A DNA stretch of 18,457 nucleotides from Rickettsia typhi (lineage in GTDB: Bacteria; Pseudomonadota; Alphaproteobacteria; Rickettsiales; Rickettsiaceae). The DNA lies in NCBI GenBank assembly GCA_945878545.1, contig CAMCTQ010000009.1, positions 1 to 18,457 of the forward strand. Direction: 5' to 3'. This document shows, in pieces, positions 7,516-15,939 of the stretch. The stretch's first letter is position 1; the number at the start of each line of letters is the position of its first letter. The notes under the pieces are model-generated. The model saw nothing but the letters and a program-made list of their open reading frames with translations, had not been told where the DNA came from and did not search any database. A program made the translations under genes and the position numbers.

Positions 7516-7983
7516 ATGATTGGATTATTAGAAAAATTTTATCAAAGCAAAATTGGATCATTTTATTTTAAGTTAGCTAACTTTGCTTCGCTTTATATTT
7601 TCTCGTTGCTTGTTTTGTTTATCAGAATTTGGATGGCTAGCATATTTTGGTACTCTGGCTTAACTAAAATAGGTGATGTACATTCAACAATATATTTATT
7701 CGAGTATGAATATAAGGTACCACTCATCTCTCCTGAAATAGCAGCATATTTGTCTACTGCTATAGAATTAGCCATGCCAGTTTTTTTGGTCATTGGTTTG
7801 TTTTCAAGATTAGCCAGTTTGCCATTAATACTAATGACCTTAGTGATCCAATGGACATATCTAGAATTAGATGAGCATATATATTGGTTATTTTTACTTG
7901 GCACAGTATTGCTTTATGGGCCAGGAAAATTATCTTTGGATTATTTAATTTATTCTAGAACACACAAACAAGATACAAAATAA
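7516..7983 (+). CDS. DoxX-family membrane protein (BufD-like)
   Basis: A 155-residue inner-membrane protein with four likely membrane segments (about residues 25-48, 73-98, 99-115 and 121-136). The DoxX signature is visible in IRIWMASIFWYSGLTKI and in ELAMPVFLVIGLFSRLAS. It starts seven bases after the bufC stop, so it is the last gene of the bufBC transcript. DoxX-like genes are a regular fourth member of buf loci. Their precise role is not settled; redox support or membrane handling of copper are possibilities. The order precursor, MNIO, DUF2063, DoxX matches the canonical operon. Confidence 0.9.
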   Translation: MIGLLEKFYQSKIGSFYFKLANFASLYIFSLLVLFIRIWMASIFWYSGLTKIGDVHSTIYLFEYEYKVPLISPEIAAYLSTAIELAMPVFLVIGLFSRLASLPLILMTLVIQWTYLELDEHIYWLFLLGTVLLYGPGKLSLDYLIYSRTHKQDTK

Positions 7984-8068
7984 GTATAACCACAAAGAGA
8001 TATTGATATTTAAAGTTTATTATGCAAGAATCTTACTTACTGGTTAAAAATTAAATATAAGTATCTAT

Positions 8069-8581
8069 ATGAAAAAAAATATTCTAATAATTACTGCACT
8101 TCCTATCATCATTTCGAGTATTTTAACTGCTGAAGCAAGTGAACAAAACACTGCTAGCGTCAGCGTTACTAACTCTGGTGTAAGCGCTTCCCCAACTACT
8201 GCAACGCAAGACGTAGTTAAAGAGGTAACAATTACTGAGTCATGGGCAAGAAAGTCAATGTCACCGAACAATAATTCAGCAGCTTACATGAAAATTAGCA
8301 ACCCTACCGATAAAGATGTAATCATAATTGGGGCTTCTGCCTCAGACGTTGCCAACAACGTTGAACTACACCAAAGTTTTATAGATGAAAAAGGTGTTAG
8401 CAGAATGAGATCTGCAGATACAATAGTTGTACCAGCTAAGACTGATATAGAATTAGCACCTGGAGCAATTCATATTATGCTTTTTGATTTGAAAAAATCT
8501 CTAAATACTGGAGATAAATTTGATATTGAAGTGAAAATTGAAGGCAGCAGACCTCTAGTAGTACAGACAGAAGTAAAGTAG
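8069..8581 (+). CDS. PCuAC-type periplasmic copper chaperone
   Basis: A 170-residue exported protein of the PCuAC (DUF461) family, which carries Cu(I) in the periplasm and delivers it to the CuA site of cytochrome oxidase. It has a lysine-led signal peptide with cleavage expected near residue 23 (AEA), then a Ser/Thr-rich linker to about residue 50, then the cupredoxin-like domain. The copper ligands are present: H101 (VELHQ), M113 (SRMRS), and H135 and M137 (AIHIML). The spacing is H-x11-M-x21-H-x-M, one residue longer in the first gap than the usual HX10M. It lies 85 bases after the DoxX gene, so it may be co-transcribed or separately promoted. A terminator follows directly. Its presence strengthens the copper interpretation of the buf genes. 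Confidence 0.92.
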   Translation: MKKNILIITALPIIISSILTAEASEQNTASVSVTNSGVSASPTTATQDVVKEVTITESWARKSMSPNNNSAAYMKISNPTDKDVIIIGASASDVANNVELHQSFIDEKGVSRMRSADTIVVPAKTDIELAPGAIHIMLFDLKKSLNTGDKFDIEVKIEGSRPLVVQTEVK

Positions 8582-8584
8582 TCT

Positions 8585-8604
8585 AAAGCTATTATAGCTT
8601 TTTT
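8585..8604. terminator. Intrinsic terminator between convergent genes
   Basis: AAAGCTA (8585-8591), a three-base loop, TAGCTTT (8595-8601), with the T-run reaching 8604. It ends the PCuAC gene on the plus strand. Its A-rich left side gives only a short T-tail for the opposing alkC transcript. Confidence 0.7.
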
Positions 8605-8610
8605 AGAAAC

Positions 8611-9339
8611 TCAAGAGTTCTTGTTGATAGTTCTCTGAGCTCTTTTACAAATGTTGTAGGTATGGTTAGTTGGGGATTTTGCTTGCCATTCAAGGCAGAG
8701 TTTCTTCACCCAACTAGCTTGAGTTTTGCTTGCATCATTTAACCAATTACCCACAGATAATTGTACATATTTTGCCTCATCAGATTTCAAAGGCTCTATA
8801 ATTTCAAGACCAAGCCACGGCTCTTCTCGAAACTGAGCAATATGCTTACACCATACTCCTCGTGGCCTGCTAAGTTCCGAAGCAAAACGTCTTAAATTAG
8901 ACGATTTATAAGCAAAATGAACAAGATGTGGTATATTTTCAGGTAAATTTTTAGCAAAATCTGGTCTTATTGCAAGCCATGCCCATTCTCTTACTCCAGA
9001 ATTCTGATCTTCTGCAAGTCTTGTCATTAAATTTAATTTATCTTTGAAAGAAAATGACTGTTTAGAGAGTAGATAACAAGCAAGAGACCTAATTAAATCA
9101 GATTTGTGATATGCAAATTGTTCAAATTTCTTAAATCCAAATTGAGTATCTAAGCTCAGAGCAATATGCTCTAATTTTTGAACAATACCTGTTTTTGCAG
9201 CAAGAATAGGATAATCAAACTCTGGAAAATTATTTTTTAACAAAAATTCCATATCTAATGAAAGAAATTCCATTAAATTCCTTGATTCCACTTGGCCAGT
9301 ATTTAATAGTTCTAATCGTTCCTGCGAGATCTTTTTCAT
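8611..9339 (-). CDS. alkC: DNA alkylation repair protein, AlkC-like HEAT-repeat glycosylase
   Basis: A 242-residue all-helical protein of the AlkC/AlkD superfamily (HEAT-like DNA glycosylases that remove N3- and N7-alkylated purines). The C-terminal half carries the AlkC-type blocks: GVREWAWLAIRP (residues 115-126), LRRFASELSRPRGVW (149-163), and YVQLSVGNWLNDASKTQ (191-207), plus the closing SPTNHTYNICKRAQRT. The ATG overlaps the ogt stop as ATGA, so translation is coupled. It is last in the pheS-pheT-ogt-alkC run. I assign AlkC rather than AlkD from these blocks; the lesion range cannot be read from the sequence. Confidence 0.85.
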   Translation of the reverse strand: MKKISQERLELLNTGQVESRNLMEFLSLDMEFLLKNNFPEFDYPILAAKTGIVQKLEHIALSLDTQFGFKKFEQFAYHKSDLIRSLACYLLSKQSFSFKDKLNLMTRLAEDQNSGVREWAWLAIRPDFAKNLPENIPHLVHFAYKSSNLRRFASELSRPRGVWCKHIAQFREEPWLGLEIIEPLKSDEAKYVQLSVGNWLNDASKTQASWVKKLCLEWQAKSPTNHTYNICKRAQRTINKNS

Positions 9340-9929
9340 TTTAACACTTCACTTTCCCAATCTATCAATTTTTTCTTGCACAAAACTCCCCAACGATATT
9401 TATTAATATCACCTGATTTCCTAATGATTCTATGGCAAGGAATTAGATATGAAATATTATTCTTAGCCACTGCTGATGCAACGGCCCTGGTAGAATTTTT
9501 ACTACCAATTAGCTCAGCCAGTTCCTGGTAAGAAATGGTTGCACCAAAATCTATTTGAGTTAAAGCTTTCCAGACTTTTTCTTGAAATTCCGTGCCTTTA
9601 ATTAGCAATTTAATTTGACTCTTATCTTGCTTATCAAAAATCCTTGCAATTAAATTTTTTGCTTCTTTATTATCTTCCCGAAAGGAACAGTCCGGCAAAA
9701 GTCTTGCTAAATCAGTTTTAGCAGTCATCAATCCCTTTGTATCTTCGATAAACGCCAAAAAACAAATTAACTGATCATTACCATAGACACCAATATCCCA
9801 TGCAATAAAACAATTTCCTACAGGACTCGGAGCCACTCCAATAAAAGGGTTTAAAACCTTATCGTTACCCTTCCCTGAGATGAGCATTAAATTTAGTTTT
9901 AACTCCTTCGATGATAATTTTGTTAACAT
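9336..9929 (-). CDS. ogt: Methylated-DNA--[protein]-cysteine S-methyltransferase
   Basis: Suicide repair protein that takes the alkyl group from O6-alkylguanine onto its own cysteine. The active site is PCHRII with C165 in the 197-residue reading. Also visible are the DNA-binding helix segment FQEKVWKAL, the arginine-finger helix SKNSTRAVASAVAKNN, and the closing WGVLCKKKLIDWE. There is no Ada N-terminal domain, so this is the Ogt/MGMT type. The start is uncertain. The ATG at 9929 overlaps pheT by 65 bases. The ATG at 9887 overlaps by 23 and gives a more usual length, with an AAGGAG upstream at an over-long 15-base gap. The stop overlaps the alkC ATG. Confidence 0.9.
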   Translation of the reverse strand: MLTKLSSKELKLNLMLISGKGNDKVLNPFIGVAPSPVGNCFIAWDIGVYGNDQLICFLAFIEDTKGLMTAKTDLARLLPDCSFREDNKEAKNLIARIFDKQDKSQIKLLIKGTEFQEKVWKALTQIDFGATISYQELAELIGSKNSTRAVASAVAKNNISYLIPCHRIIRKSGDINKYRWGVLCKKKLIDWESEVLK

Positions 9930-12249
9930 TATTGATATCTTCTTCGGTTAGTGTTTTATTATCGTCCTGGATTACTACTGAAATAGCAATAGACTTCTTG
10001 CCATTTTCTATTTTTTCACCACAATAAATATCAAATAAACTTACACTTTTAATCAGATTTTTATCAGCATTTTTTATAAAGCTCAAAATTTCACCAATTT
10101 TTTGGGATTCATCAATAATGAAAGCATAATCACGATTTGTCATTTGATAATCAGAAATCTTTAACTCAGCCCTTCTGCCGAATTTTTCTTTAGTCATTGG
10201 CAACTTTGATAGGTCTATCTCAAAAGCCATGACATCATGTTCAATATCAAATATCTTCAATATTGTAGGATGAATCTGACCAAAATAAGCAATTACATTT
10301 TTACCGAGTGATACAGCAGCAGCTCGTGTTGGATGATAGTAACTTGGCGCCTCATTTTTAACCTGGCATTTATCTAGTTCAAGACTAAGGTAAGAAAAAA
10401 TAGTGTCTAAATCTGACTTTATATCAAAAACACTAACATCTTGAGTAGTCATATGACAGTTTTTTGGTAGATTAGCGCCAACTCTAATACCAGCTACAGA
10501 TTTAATTGGCGTGATATTATCAGCATCATGAAAAATTGGTCCAAGCTCGAATAAGCTCAAATCTTTATAAGATCTATTAATATTATTACACGCAATCTTT
10601 AACAAATTTGGCAATATAGATGGTCGCATATAGTCAAGATCTGAGCTAATCGGATTCTGTAATACCAATTCTTCTTTTATTTCAGAAAATAATTTAGCCT
10701 TTTTGCTATCCATAAAAGACCAGCTTATTACTTCGGTATAACCATTACTCGCAAGCAATCTTTTTATGTCCATAAATCTTCTTTGCTCACGATTTATGAT
10801 TTTTTGTACGTTGTTTGTAGAAAGTGGTACAAGTGGTATTTTATCATATCCATATATTCTAACTATTTCTTCAACAATATCCTCTTTAATCGATACATCA
10901 TAACGCCAAGAGGGTATGGTAATTTCTATCTTATCTTTTTCATTTTTACAACTAAATCCAAGTCTCTCAAGAATAGCGATGATTTCTTCTTCTTTGATGC
11001 TAAATCCAGCCCTGGAAACAAAAAAATCAAAAGGAAACTCAATCATTCTTATTGGCAATTTATCATTACCAGCAACTTTAGGAGCTGAAGCACTTCCTCC
11101 ACAAATTGTTAATATTAAGTTTGTTGCATAATCTATTGCTTTTAGAGTAAAAGTTCTATCAACATTCCGCTCAAAACGATAACGCGAGTCTGTATCGATC
11201 ATCATTTTTCTGCCAGTGCGAGCAATATATTTACTATCAAAACAAGCAGCTTCTAAAAAAATCCTGTTGGTAGATTCATTACATGAACTATTCTTGCCAC
11301 CAATTATACCAGCAAGGCAATGTATTTCATTGTCATCTTTTACTACTATATCACCAAGGCCAAGCTCATATTCTTTATCATTTAAGGCTAAGATTTTTTC
11401 TGATGATTTTAAACTATCAATAATCAAATTTCCTTTTATTTTATCAGCATCGTAAGCATGCATTGGCCGCCCAAAAGAGTACGACATATAATTTGTGACA
11501 TCAACTATGGCAGAAATCGAACCAATGCCAATATTTTCCAGATGTTGTTTAAGCCACTTCGGACTTTCTATATTTTTAAGATTTTTGATTTCTCGAATAG
11601 CAAATAATGGGCATGCTTCCTCGTTTAAAACCCTCACTTCTGTATCTGAAGAAAATTCTTCCTTAATAATAGGAATCACAAGAGGTTTTAGTTTACCAAT
11701 TCCAGCTGCAGCTAAATCTCTTGCAATACCATACACACCAAGACCATCAGCTCTATTTGGTGTTACATTAATATGAATAACTGGATCATCAAGACCAAAA
11801 TATTCTGCTATCTTATTCCCTACTGGCGCATCTTCTGGCAGTTCTATTATCCCAGATGAATCACCCTTGATATTAAGTTCTTCTCTTGAACAGAGCATCC
11901 CTGAGCTGTCAATACCACGAATCTTCGATTGTTTTATCTTAAAATCACCGTTTGGAATAATAGTGCCAATTTTTGCAAGCACTACCTTAATACCCCCCCT
12001 TGCATTAGGAGCTCCACAAACTATACTAAGTACCTCTGATGAGGTTTTAACTTTGCAAACTCTTAACTTATCAGCATCTGGGTGGGGAGTAGTTTCTAAA
12101 ATTTGTGCAACTTCAAAATTTGCTAGCTCCACTCTCCGATCGATAATTTCTTCTACTTCCAGACCAATCATAGTCAAGCGGTTTGTTATTTCTTCTAAAC
12201 TAGCATCAGTATCAAGAAAGCTTTTTAGCCATGATAACGTAAATTTCAT
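9865..12249 (-). CDS. pheT: Phenylalanine--tRNA ligase beta subunit
   Basis: Large subunit of the heterotetrameric enzyme that charges tRNA-Phe. It is 794 residues, a full-length bacterial form. Domains in order: N-terminal [15 protein letters not shown]; an EMAP-like tRNA-binding OB fold (about 39-150, with [13 protein letters not shown] and VCGAPNAR); the [20 protein letters not shown] segment leading into B3/B4, whose homologues edit Tyr-tRNA-Phe; the B5 DNA-binding-like domain (about 400-475, with [25 protein letters not shown]); the inactive synthetase-like core; and the C-terminal ferredoxin-fold anticodon-binding domain with [12 protein letters not shown]. Its ATG overlaps the pheS stop as ATGA, ensuring coupled subunit synthesis. 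Confidence 0.97.
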   Translation of the reverse strand: MKFTLSWLKSFLDTDASLEEITNRLTMIGLEVEEIIDRRVELANFEVAQILETTPHPDADKLRVCKVKTSSEVLSIVCGAPNARGGIKVVLAKIGTIIPNGDFKIKQSKIRGIDSSGMLCSREELNIKGDSSGIIELPEDAPVGNKIAEYFGLDDPVIHINVTPNRADGLGVYGIARDLAAAGIGKLKPLVIPIIKEEFSSDTEVRVLNEEACPLFAIREIKNLKNIESPKWLKQHLENIGIGSISAIVDVTNYMSYSFGRPMHAYDADKIKGNLIIDSLKSSEKILALNDKEYELGLGDIVVKDDNEIHCLAGIIGGKNSSCNESTNRIFLEAACFDSKYIARTGRKMMIDTDSRYRFERNVDRTFTLKAIDYATNLILTICGGSASAPKVAGNDKLPIRMIEFPFDFFVSRAGFSIKEEEIIAILERLGFSCKNEKDKIEITIPSWRYDVSIKEDIVEEIVRIYGYDKIPLVPLSTNNVQKIINREQRRFMDIKRLLASNGYTEVISWSFMDSKKAKLFSEIKEELVLQNPISSDLDYMRPSILPNLLKIACNNINRSYKDLSLFELGPIFHDADNITPIKSVAGIRVGANLPKNCHMTTQDVSVFDIKSDLDTIFSYLSLELDKCQVKNEAPSYYHPTRAAAVSLGKNVIAYFGQIHPTILKIFDIEHDVMAFEIDLSKLPMTKEKFGRRAELKISDYQMTNRDYAFIIDESQKIGEILSFIKNADKNLIKSVSLFDIYCGEKIENGKKSIAISVVIQDDNKTLTEEDINNVNKIIIEGVKTKFNAHLREG

Positions 12250-13286
12250 CTGGTTAACCCCGCTACTATTGATGGAATATCGAGTGCAGAAAAATTATAA
12301 TGATTTAGCCACCTAATATCTCCTTCAAAGAACTGTCTCAAGTCATTTATATCATATTTTAGCATTGCAAAACGTTCAAGCCCAAGACCAAAGGCAAAAC
12401 CTTGATATTCGTTTGAATCAATCCCAACATTCTCCAAGACCTTTGGATGCACCATGCCACAACCAAGTACTTCAAGCCATTTATCAGTTTTATTCATTTT
12501 GATATCAACTTCTGCTGATGGTTCGGTAAAAGGAAAAAAACTTGGTCTAAACTGCACTTCAATATCTGCATTTTCAAAAAAACTTTTAATAAAGTCAATA
12601 ATTGTATATTTTAAGTGCCCCATGTGGATATTCTTATCTACTACCAACCCTTCAATTTGATGAAACATTGGGGCATGAGTCATATCCCAATCAGAACGGT
12701 AAGTCCTGCCAGGAGCTATGAAACGAAATGGAGGCTTGCCACTTTCCATCGTCCTAATTTGTATAGGAGAAGTTTGGGTTCTAAGCAGCTTTGTTTTATC
12801 AGATGTCTTTCTTAAATAGAAGGTATCATGCATCTGCCTGGCTGGATGGTCTTCTCCGATGTTTAGAGCAGTAAAATTATACCAATCATCTTCGATATCC
12901 GGACCATCTTTGATCTCAAATCCATATTTAGAGAATACCTGCACTAGTTCCTCAAGACACTGGCTAATAGGATGAATACTACCTTTCCTAATCGGTTTTG
13001 CTGGAATTGTAAGATCCATTCTCTCTTTTTCAAATCTGATATTCAGCTCTTTTTCTTCTAAAATAGTGGTTTTTTTATCCAGAGTCTCTTGAAGCTGTTC
13101 TTTTATACTATTAATCTTTTGACCTAGTTCTTTTCTATCTTCTGCTGCTAACTGCCCCAGCTTTTTCATCTCTTCAGTTATAAGGCCGGATTTACCAAGA
13201 TATCGGACTCTGATTTGCTGTAAATCATCAAGACTTTCAGACAACTCTACTGCTTTTTGCGCAGAAACTATTATTTCTTTTAGCAT
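12246..13286 (-). CDS. pheS: Phenylalanine--tRNA ligase alpha subunit
   Basis: Catalytic subunit of Phe-tRNA synthetase, 346 residues. The N-terminal 90 residues form the antiparallel coiled coil that contacts tRNA. The class II catalytic core follows, with [12 protein letters not shown] (147-158), motif 2 [11 protein letters not shown] (187-197), [24 protein letters not shown] and motif 3 [10 protein letters not shown] (300-309). All the expected blocks are intact. No good Shine-Dalgarno precedes the ATG. The 272-base gap to the divergent gene at 13559 must hold the promoter; it also contains a short phenylalanine-containing reading frame described separately. It is first gene of the pheS-pheT-ogt-alkC run. 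Confidence 0.97.
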   Translation of the reverse strand: MLKEIIVSAQKAVELSESLDDLQQIRVRYLGKSGLITEEMKKLGQLAAEDRKELGQKINSIKEQLQETLDKKTTILEEKELNIRFEKERMDLTIPAKPIRKGSIHPISQCLEELVQVFSKYGFEIKDGPDIEDDWYNFTALNIGEDHPARQMHDTFYLRKTSDKTKLLRTQTSPIQIRTMESGKPPFRFIAPGRTYRSDWDMTHAPMFHQIEGLVVDKNIHMGHLKYTIIDFIKSFFENADIEVQFRPSFFPFTEPSAEVDIKMNKTDKWLEVLGCGMVHPKVLENVGIDSNEYQGFAFGLGLERFAMLKYDINDLRQFFEGDIRWLNHYNFSALDIPSIVAGLTR

Positions 13287-13329
13287 CTTGAAAACACTTA
13301 AATTTAATTGCAGATGAGAATAAAGTATT

Positions 13330-13374
13330 TTAGTGAAAAAAACAATATTTGACTAAAAATAATATTTGTAACAT
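13330..13374 (-). promoter_or_regulatory. Possible pheS leader peptide frame
   Basis: On the minus strand, 43 bases before pheS, a 14-codon frame reads [14 protein letters not shown] with two adjacent TTT codons in a seven-T run. AATATT at 13344-13349 and 13361-13366 could pair just before that run. E. coli pheST has a Phe-rich leader attenuator, so this is suggestive, but there is no Shine-Dalgarno, the stem is A-T only, and TTT is common in such AT-rich DNA. Confidence 0.2.
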
Positions 13375-13558
13375 TAATTAATTAGTATGGGTTTTTAGTA
13401 AAAAATTTACCATATTGAGTTATACAACAAACAGCTACAACATAGTAGCTTTAAAGAGATGCAGAAATTATCTTTTATCTTGAAACAATAGTTACTTTCT
13501 GTTAGGAAGCTTATTGCGATAAACTAACAAATTTTTTAACATTAATAGAAATTCAATT

Positions 13559-14218
13559 ATGAAAAGAAGAAGTTCAGAAGAAGGTAAAAAAGAATCTGCA
13601 GAAACTGTCCAGGATCAATATTTTCCTGACCTTGAGGCGAGGATAGAGGCTTTATCTCCTTCGTTAGAGGCTGCAGTTAGAGCTGGTAATGCTGATCAAG
13701 TGAGAGGAATTATTCAGCAGTATGATGCTCATGTTAATGCGACATATAGTGAGCATCCATATTACGACATTACACCAGCTATACAAGTTTCCTTACAATA
13801 TTTGGGGAGTCTGGCCAATGCAATGAGATTTGATGAAATAGCCACTATATTTGGCTATGAAAATGATGAAGAAGGAGAAGGAGATGATGAAGGAGAAGGA
13901 GATGATGAAGAAGAAGGAGATGATGAAGGAGATGATTTCTCTGAACTTATTGCGATAATAGAGGCTTTATCTCCTAAGTTAGAGGTCGCAGTTAGAGCTG
14001 GGAATACAGCTGAAGTGGAACGAATTATTAAGCTGTATGATGCTCATGTTGATGCAACATATAGTGAACATGAAGGCTACGACATTACGCCAAACATAGA
14101 AAATCATTTAGCGCATCTGGGAGACGGTGCTCATTTACTAGGATTTCATGGAATATGTTATCTATTTGAAAACCAAGACTGTCAGCTTTCCGGCGCTGAA
14201 CTTGCCGTTGAAGCGTAA
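13559..14218 (+). CDS. Unrecognised protein with two duplicated halves and an acidic linker
   Basis: I do not recognise this 219-residue protein. It has a basic start (MKRRSSEEGKK), then two copies of a roughly 73-residue mostly helical unit (about residues 27-100 and 132-204). Each copy contains IEALSPxLExAVRAGN, a YDAHVxATYSEH segment and YDITPxI. Between them lies a 26-residue linker (101-126) made almost only of Glu, Asp and Gly. The AVRAGNxxxVxxII phrase recalls ankyrin-type helices, but the unit is longer than an ankyrin repeat. No signal peptide or membrane segment is seen, so it is cytoplasmic or delivered by a specialised secretion system. It stands alone between convergent and divergent housekeeping genes. 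A host-directed role is possible but unproven. Confidence 0.8.
   Translation: MKRRSSEEGKKESAETVQDQYFPDLEARIEALSPSLEAAVRAGNADQVRGIIQQYDAHVNATYSEHPYYDITPAIQVSLQYLGSLANAMRFDEIATIFGYENDEEGEGDDEGEGDDEEEGDDEGDDFSELIAIIEALSPKLEVAVRAGNTAEVERIIKLYDAHVDATYSEHEGYDITPNIENHLAHLGDGAHLLGFHGICYLFENQDCQLSGAELAVEA
13871..13936 (+). repeat. 18-bp coding minisatellite (acidic linker)
   Basis: GAAGGAGAAGGAGATGAT occurs exactly at 13871-13888 and 13889-13906, then with one base changed at 13907-13924, then as a 12-bp partial unit at 13925-13936. Each unit codes for EGEGDD or a close variant. The array is in frame, so changes in copy number would only lengthen or shorten the linker. Confidence 0.9.
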
Positions 14219-14239
14219 TAACTAAACTATTTCAATCTC

Positions 14240-14282
14240 ATGAGACTTTGTTGCGTTTATAAGTTAGGAAACAGAGTCTCAT
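14240..14282. terminator. Long hairpin between convergent genes
   Basis: ATGAGACTTTGTT (14240-14252) pairs with AACAGAGTCTCAT (14270-14282): 13 bp with one G-T pair and a 17-base loop. It lies between the ends of the 13559 gene and ubiX, so termination or 3'-end protection is likely. There is no T-run on either side. Confidence 0.5.
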
Positions 14283-14380
14283 AGATTTGTGATATGCAAA
14301 AAGCTAATAAATATATTGCTCAATAACTAATTGCATGTAAGATTCAAAGAGTTAAATACCCTAAAATGAGCATGATTGGG

Positions 14381-14944
14381 TTAGACTCCCTGCCATCTTT
14401 TAATTAAATTTGTTTCAATATCGAATAAATCCAAAACTCTTGTTATTGAATGATTGACTATATCGTCTAGAGTAGCTGGTTTGTTGTAAAAAGCTGGAAC
14501 AGGAGGGCATATTGCAACGCCAATTCTAGAAAGTTTTAGCATATTTTCTAAATGAATGGGACTAAGCGGCGTTTCTCTTGTCATTAGAACTAATTTTTTT
14601 TGCTCTTTGATCATTACACCAGCTGCTCTTATGGTCAGATCGTTCTCAAACCCAGAAGCTATTGCTGATAATGTTTTCATGCTACATGGCGCTATAATCA
14701 TACCCATTACTTTAAATGATCCACTAGAAATTTTTGCCCCAATATCACTAGGGTTATAAACATAGTCTGCAAGATTCTTAATCTCGTTTATTGACAACGA
14801 CGTCTCGGTTGCAATGCTTAAATTAGCTGACTTAGAGATGATTAAGTGAGTTTCTAAATCGCATTCTTTTAATATTTCAAGTAATCTTATTCCGTAAATC
14901 GCTCCTGAGGCACCAGTAATAGAGATAATAATTTTTTTTGTCAT
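14381..14944 (-). CDS. ubiX: Flavin prenyltransferase UbiX
   Basis: Makes prenylated FMN from FMN and dimethylallyl phosphate, the cofactor of UbiD-type decarboxylases in ubiquinone synthesis. The flavoprotein motifs are all visible: GASGAIYG (residues 11-18), SSGSF (73-77), [14 protein letters not shown] (85-98), [13 protein letters not shown] (123-135) and [10 protein letters not shown] (147-156). The length of 187 residues is normal. No ubiD is in the window. It follows prs in the same direction after a 121-base gap, so co-transcription is possible but not certain. It ends facing the 13559 gene, with a long hairpin between them. Confidence 0.95.
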   Translation of the reverse strand: MTKKIIISITGASGAIYGIRLLEILKECDLETHLIISKSANLSIATETSLSINEIKNLADYVYNPSDIGAKISSGSFKVMGMIIAPCSMKTLSAIASGFENDLTIRAAGVMIKEQKKLVLMTRETPLSPIHLENMLKLSRIGVAICPPVPAFYNKPATLDDIVNHSITRVLDLFDIETNLIKRWQGV

Positions 14945-15065
14945 ATTTGGAATAAAAACTACTTGTTATAAAAGTACTTCATTTTAGTACATTAATTACG
15001 AGCTGGCAACACATCCATAAGGTTCGCACTTGTAAATCGAGGTATTAGTTTTTTTTGAGAAGTAA

Positions 15066-15935
15066 CTACAATCCACAACTGATTAGTTCGTCAATAAATG
15101 TAACTATGAATTTATCAGGTAACGAGCTATGGTAGATTGAATCCGATACAAAGATTTTATCAATTTGCGAACGCATAATTCTTTCCTTAGAATCACCGGA
15201 TAAAACTGGATGCGTAACATATGCCTCTATAGCTAGAGCTCCATTTTCCTTTAACAAGTCAGCGGCTTTATATAGAGTGTGCCCGCTATCAACTATATCA
15301 TCAATTATGATACATCTTTTATTTCTGACATCGCCAATTGTTTTGTTCATAAAGCATTCATTATTAGCGCCACGAGTCTTATTAATTATTACTAAATCTT
15401 TACCAAGAAAAATGCTAAAATTATTAGCTCTAGCAATACCTCCTATATCAGGAGAAACCACAACCGTATCACCTGCATCAGTGTAGAAAGGGAAAAATAT
15501 ACTAGCTGGGTCAAGATTAATAATTGGGACATTAAATACACCTTCTAATTGCTTTGAGTGCAGGTCAAGAGTTATCACTTTTGTGATTCCAGCGGCTTCT
15601 AGAAGCTTGATTATCAGACTTGCAGACATAGGCCCATGTTTATAGGTACAGCGATCTTGCCTGCTATAACCAAAATAAGGTATTATACCAGTAATATTCT
15701 TTGCACCTGCTCTTCGCGCTGTATCCACCAGAAGTAATAGCTCTATAAGATGATCATTAACAGGGTTAGAAATAGATTGAACTATTATTACATTTTCTTC
15801 AATATTATCTTGGATTTCTACTCTAAGCTCTCCATCACTAAAATTCCCGATTTTTGTCTTAAGTAATTTATATCCAGTATTTTGAGCAATTTTATTAGCA
15901 AGTGGTTTATTGCTTGACCCTGAAATAATTTGCAT
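15066..15935 (-). CDS. prs: Ribose-phosphate pyrophosphokinase
   Basis: Makes PRPP from ribose 5-phosphate and ATP, feeding purine, pyrimidine, NAD, His and Trp synthesis. The motifs are NFSDGELRVEI (about residues 31-41), PYFGYSRQDR (ATP-binding loop), DLHSKQLEGVFN, SPDIGGIARA, a KTR segment, and the PRPP-binding loop IIIDDIVDSGHTL. At 289 residues it is shorter than the 310-320 of classical bacterial class I enzymes. Its flexible-loop sequence after RQDR (CTYKHGPMSASL) also differs from the usual RSARVPITAKL pattern. Allosteric control may therefore differ. It starts four bases after the upstream acetyltransferase stop, with its ribosome binding site inside that gene. Confidence 0.94.
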   Translation of the reverse strand: MQIISGSSNKPLANKIAQNTGYKLLKTKIGNFSDGELRVEIQDNIEENVIIVQSISNPVNDHLIELLLLVDTARRAGAKNITGIIPYFGYSRQDRCTYKHGPMSASLIIKLLEAAGITKVITLDLHSKQLEGVFNVPIINLDPASIFFPFYTDAGDTVVVSPDIGGIARANNFSIFLGKDLVIINKTRGANNECFMNKTIGDVRNKRCIIIDDIVDSGHTLYKAADLLKENGALAIEAYVTHPVLSGDSKERIMRSQIDKIFVSDSIYHSSLPDKFIVTFIDELISCGL

Positions 15936-15939
15936 AATT

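Noticed and set aside
8003..8068. Promoter for the PCuAC gene
   Set aside because: TTGATA and TATAAG-like boxes exist, but none are paired at proper spacing with a good partner. The gene may be read from the buf transcript.
11867..12316. Plus-strand frames opposite pheT and pheS
   Set aside because: They are shadows of two strongly supported genes with intact family motifs.
14974..14990. Small GTACT/AGTAC hairpin between ubiX and prs
   Set aside because: The stem is only 5 bp and too weak to call a terminator, although four T follow it on the minus strand.
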